The position numbers and the translations under genes were made by a program. Below, in pieces: positions 4,255 through 7,094 of a DNA stretch of 7,094 nt (positions are counted from its first letter, which is position 1; each line of letters starts with the position of its first letter). The stretch is taken from the NCBI GenBank assembly GCA_020631035.1, contig JAHDIA010000320.1, positions 1-7,094 of the forward strand, read 5' to 3'. Origin of the DNA: Chitinophagales bacterium (GTDB taxonomy: Bacteria; Bacteroidota; Bacteroidia; Chitinophagales; UBA2359). The notes under the pieces are model-generated. The model saw only the letters and a list, made by a program, of their open reading frames with translations. It had not been told where the DNA came from and did no database searches.

Positions 4255-7005
4255 ATGACTACTACCATTAGAAATCGCATTTATATCAAATGCGTATTAT
4301 TGGCATTGCTTTATTTTGCAATCGCCAATTCATCCACACTTTATGCCCAGCAACTTCCATCGCTCGCTGAAAGTTGCCAGACAATGCAAATGTACAAGGA
4401 CCACACCAATTGGAAAGAGGGTGCGGCTGAATTTCCCAAAAGAAAAAATGGAACTCAAAAATCTAACGCCAATTGGTCGCTCTTTAATGGGTATTCTTCT
4501 TTTGGAAATTGCTCCGAAACTTGTGACACCTACAACAATGGTACAATGAACTATGACAATGCCCCACCCTACAACAGTTGTGGCACTGTTACCAATACCA
4601 ATACGAATTTTTCTTATGGTACATATCAAGTGCCTATTGCTTTTACCATTGTGAGAGATTGCAGTGGCAATATGCCAAGCAGCCTCAACAATGGTCCTTT
4701 GTCGAATGTTGATTTGATTGCCAGACTGGATCAGCAAATTGCTGATGCCAATGAATTTTTTGCTTGTCAAGATTTTCCCGTTCAATTGTACAAATGTACC
4801 AATCACGGACAAGCAACAGAGTTTGACAACTCTACTCGTATCATCACTGATGCAACTTTATGTAATTTTACTGGATCCATTGGTGCGGGTTCAGACAACA
4901 ACTATGCGAATGGTGTTGACATTCCCAATCTATTAAATATTTATGTTCCTGAACAAGTCAACAATAGCGATCGTTGCAATGGTTTTGCCTTTTTGCCCTA
5001 CAATGTCAACTCTCCTAAAAGAATGGTGATGCAAGTAGAATGCTTTGAGGGCATCGACAATTTTGGTGGCTTGATAGGACTCCCTAGTGATCCTTGTAAT
5101 GACCCAGCAATTGCTGCTGTATTTATTCATGAGTTTGGACACTTCCTTGGATTGTTTCATACCCACGCCTGGGGTGTTAATGACGATGGTACAGAATTGA
5201 TTGATGGTTGTCAAGGTCCAGGCTATGGTCAAGGAGAGGCAGATTGTTGTATAACGGGTGATTTGGTTTGTGATACCGATGCTGATCCCAATTTATATGG
5301 ATTTGGTAGTACATCTTGTACTGACCCTTCCAATGCTGGAGCGCAATACTGTGTAGACGATGTTGCCGATTTGTCAGACTGTAACCAACCTGCTTCTTGT
5401 GGGGGAGGTGCTTACACATTCTTACCCAACACTTCTGAAAACATTATGAGCTACAATGTCAATATAGGTTGCCAAAACAAATTCAGCGAATGCCAAAAAG
5501 CCAAAATGTTGGATGCTCTGACCAATGTGTATTTTAATATGTGTTGTCCCGACCCCGCTCGCTTCTTTAGCAATACCAATGACACCCAAAAACAAATTTG
5601 TGTAGGCGATCCCATACCCACTTTCAATGCAGATGCTGGTGATTGTTACAATTGGTATTCGAGTGCAACGGGGGGCAATTTGCTCAATGGCAGCCCTGTC
5701 AGTTCGTTTACACCTCCTGCTTGGTTGGTCGATGTCAATACTCCTGGGACTTACTATGTTTACTTAGAAGAAGCCAATAATTACCAAGACAATTGCCGTG
5801 TGGCTGTAAGCATCACTGTTGTCAACACTCCTAGTATATGTGGCAGTGGTAGCAATGACTGTACAGATGATATTTCACTTGGTGCCAACTGGAATTTGAT
5901 TTCTAGTGCTTGTAGACCGAGCAGCCCTGATATGCAAAATGTATGGGCTCCCATTGTTAGTGATGTCATTCAGGTCAAAAGTTTGGGAGCTGTTTACCTC
6001 CCTTCCATTCCGCTCAATCAAATCGGAAATTGGGATGTCACCCAAGGCTACTTGGTCAAAATGAACAATCCTCGTACGCTCACCATCAATGGAACCAATG
6101 TAGATATACAAACCGAATTGATGCAACTACAAGCAGGTTGGAATATCATCTCTTATTTAGGCGATGCTCCTGCCGACATCAATACAGCCTTGGGCATTCT
6201 TATGCCTTATGTCATACAAGTCAAAACGCTCAATGGTTTATTCATTCCAGGCTTGGTCAATACCATTGGCAATATGCAGCCTGGACAGGGATACCAAATC
6301 AAACTGTCTATAGATTTTAGTTTTTACTATCCATCCAACCTCGCCCCTCGTCCCGAAGGAGAACTTATTTTATTAGAACCTACACACTATGCCCAATTCG
6401 ACAATATTAGCCCCTTCAATGCCACTTTAAGCATTCAAGCAAATGAGGACACTTGGTTAAGCGAAGGAGACGAAATTGCGGTTTACAACCAAAGTGGTAT
6501 GCTGGTTGGTTCAACGGTCTTCCAAAACGGTACGGCGGCACTATTGATTTATGGAGACGATCCTAGTACCGAAACAATAGACGGCTTACAAAACAACGAA
6601 AGCTACACTGTCAAATTGTGGCAAAAAGACAGCCAGACCGAACAAATTTTGGATTTGGAATTCCTACAAGGTTCCGACAAATTTGAACAAGACGGGCTAA
6701 ACATTGCCCAACTCAAAACGACCCATACAGCTATAAATTCACTCACTCAAGACAATGGTTTATTGGTGTATCCCAATCCGACCAACAAGCGTTTGAATGT
6801 ACAATTGGGAAGTACACAAAACGAAGTACAAAGTATGAGCATCTACAATTTGGAGGGCAAATTAATCCGTCAATTGGAGCAAAACAACTTGGCAACTGGC
6901 ACGACTTTGTCTTTGGATGTATCCGATTTGTCGGAAGGTTTGTACTACTTACAAGTCAATACCCCGAATGGTCCAACCATAGAGCGTTTCTCGGTGATGC
7001 GATAA
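4255..7005 (+). CDS. secreted M43-type zinc metalloprotease with T9SS C-terminal sorting domain
   Basis: This 916-residue extracellular protein has a signal peptide at 1-31 (hydrophobic CVLLALLYFAIA, cleavage LYA|QQ). Residues about 32-124 form a Cys/Asn-rich N-terminal region, possibly a propeptide. Residues about 125-430 are a metzincin domain with HEFGHFLGLFH (292-302; His292, Glu293, His296, His302) and the Met-turn ENIMSY (Met398), as in M43 (pappalysin/cytophagalysin) peptidases, with many cysteines. An Ig-like domain follows (about 432-523, CYNWYSSATGG). Then come two homologous modules (543-604 and 627-686; WNLIS/WNIIS, VIQVKSL/VIQVKTL, GYLVKM/GYQIKL), a beta domain with EGDEIAVYN and IYGDDPSTE (about 703-820), and a type A T9SS sorting domain (833-916, LLVYPNPTNKRLNV ... 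GLYYLQV ... ERFSVMR). Secretion by T9SS and cell-surface attachment or release follow from the tail. All catalytic residues are present, so the enzyme is probably active; its substrate is unknown. It is a single-gene unit between two strong terminators. Confidence 0.94.
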   Translation: MTTTIRNRIYIKCVLLALLYFAIANSSTLYAQQLPSLAESCQTMQMYKDHTNWKEGAAEFPKRKNGTQKSNANWSLFNGYSSFGNCSETCDTYNNGTMNYDNAPPYNSCGTVTNTNTNFSYGTYQVPIAFTIVRDCSGNMPSSLNNGPLSNVDLIARLDQQIADANEFFACQDFPVQLYKCTNHGQATEFDNSTRIITDATLCNFTGSIGAGSDNNYANGVDIPNLLNIYVPEQVNNSDRCNGFAFLPYNVNSPKRMVMQVECFEGIDNFGGLIGLPSDPCNDPAIAAVFIHEFGHFLGLFHTHAWGVNDDGTELIDGCQGPGYGQGEADCCITGDLVCDTDADPNLYGFGSTSCTDPSNAGAQYCVDDVADLSDCNQPASCGGGAYTFLPNTSENIMSYNVNIGCQNKFSECQKAKMLDALTNVYFNMCCPDPARFFSNTNDTQKQICVGDPIPTFNADAGDCYNWYSSATGGNLLNGSPVSSFTPPAWLVDVNTPGTYYVYLEEANNYQDNCRVAVSITVVNTPSICGSGSNDCTDDISLGANWNLISSACRPSSPDMQNVWAPIVSDVIQVKSLGAVYLPSIPLNQIGNWDVTQGYLVKMNNPRTLTINGTNVDIQTELMQLQAGWNIISYLGDAPADINTALGILMPYVIQVKTLNGLFIPGLVNTIGNMQPGQGYQIKLSIDFSFYYPSNLAPRPEGELILLEPTHYAQFDNISPFNATLSIQANEDTWLSEGDEIAVYNQSGMLVGSTVFQNGTAALLIYGDDPSTETIDGLQNNESYTVKLWQKDSQTEQILDLEFLQGSDKFEQDGLNIAQLKTTHTAINSLTQDNGLLVYPNPTNKRLNVQLGSTQNEVQSMSIYNLEGKLIRQLEQNNLATGTTLSLDVSDLSEGLYYLQVNTPNGPTIERFSVMR
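5797..6312 (+). other. tandemly duplicated GWN/VIQVK module region within the protease
   Basis: Residues 543-604 and 627-686 of the protease align along their length. Shared landmarks are WN(L/I)IS, a variable helix-like stretch, VIQVK(S/T)L, a LP/IP turn, IGN and QGY(L/Q)(V/I)K(M/L). The two are about 84 residues apart and well diverged, so the duplication is old. I recognise paired copies of this module in other secreted Bacteroidota proteins. Its role (adhesion, spacing or surface display) is not established. Confidence 0.75.
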
Positions 7006-7040
7006 AATATTGTACTAAAAAGAAACGAAGATGATTTTAC

Positions 7041-7072
7041 AAAAGCCTTTCTCTTATGAGGAAGGCTTTTTT
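7041..7072 (+). terminator. intrinsic terminator of the metalloprotease gene
   Basis: AAAAGCCTTTCTC (7041-7053) pairs with GAGGAAGGCTTTT (7058-7070) with one G-U pair and a TTAT loop. Six T (7067-7072) end the structure. It lies 35 bp after the stop codon. Confidence 0.92.
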
Positions 7073-7094
7073 ATTGTAGTACACTCTTCCAATT

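Noticed and set aside
4316..6320. Small open frames on both strands within the protease gene
   Set aside because: They are alternative-frame shadows of the 916-residue reading frame, which has continuous domain content.

Overview
The window (about 40% GC) looks like a chromosomal segment of a Bacteroidota bacterium, most likely in or near the Saprospiria. The reasons are: a type IX secretion (T9SS) C-terminal sorting domain on the large protease; secreted-protein modules that I recognise as typical of that group (the paired 'GWN...GYQVKM' modules and the 'VVDVDGVSP...VRHRNHL' module with two EF-hand-like loops); and generally weak Shine-Dalgarno signals. This placement is inferred from protein style, not from a marker gene.

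Layout. Bases 1-51 are the 3' tail of a gene entering from the left, followed by a weak hairpin/T-run. Bases 132-767 (+) encode a short AlbA_2 (Schlafen-like) protein, with a terminator-like hairpin overlapping its last codons. Bases 832-2472 (-) converge on it and encode a secreted alpha/beta hydrolase with a cutinase/polyesterase-like catalytic triad and a C-terminal dockerin-like calcium-loop pair. Divergent from that, 62 bp away, is a small cupin protein (2535-2858, +). Bases 2859-3414 contain no convincing gene. They hold an 18-bp perfect palindrome, a 12-unit tandem array of 17/18-bp repeats, and a more GC-rich, unexplained tail. Bases 3415-4071 (+) encode an exported peroxiredoxin-like/thioredoxin-fold protein ending in a very strong intrinsic terminator. 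Bases 4255-7005 (+) encode a 916-residue M43-type zinc metalloprotease with a T9SS sorting domain, ending in another clear terminator.

How the genes relate. Each gene has its own hairpin or a long spacer on at least one side, so these look like independent transcription units rather than one operon or one system. The shared theme is secretion: three of the five complete proteins carry signal peptides, and two are large extracellular hydrolases. I see no phage, CRISPR, toxin-antitoxin or biosynthetic cluster. The least explained part is the non-coding block at about 2859-3290 (palindrome, tandem array and tail), which may be a composite dispersed repeat.
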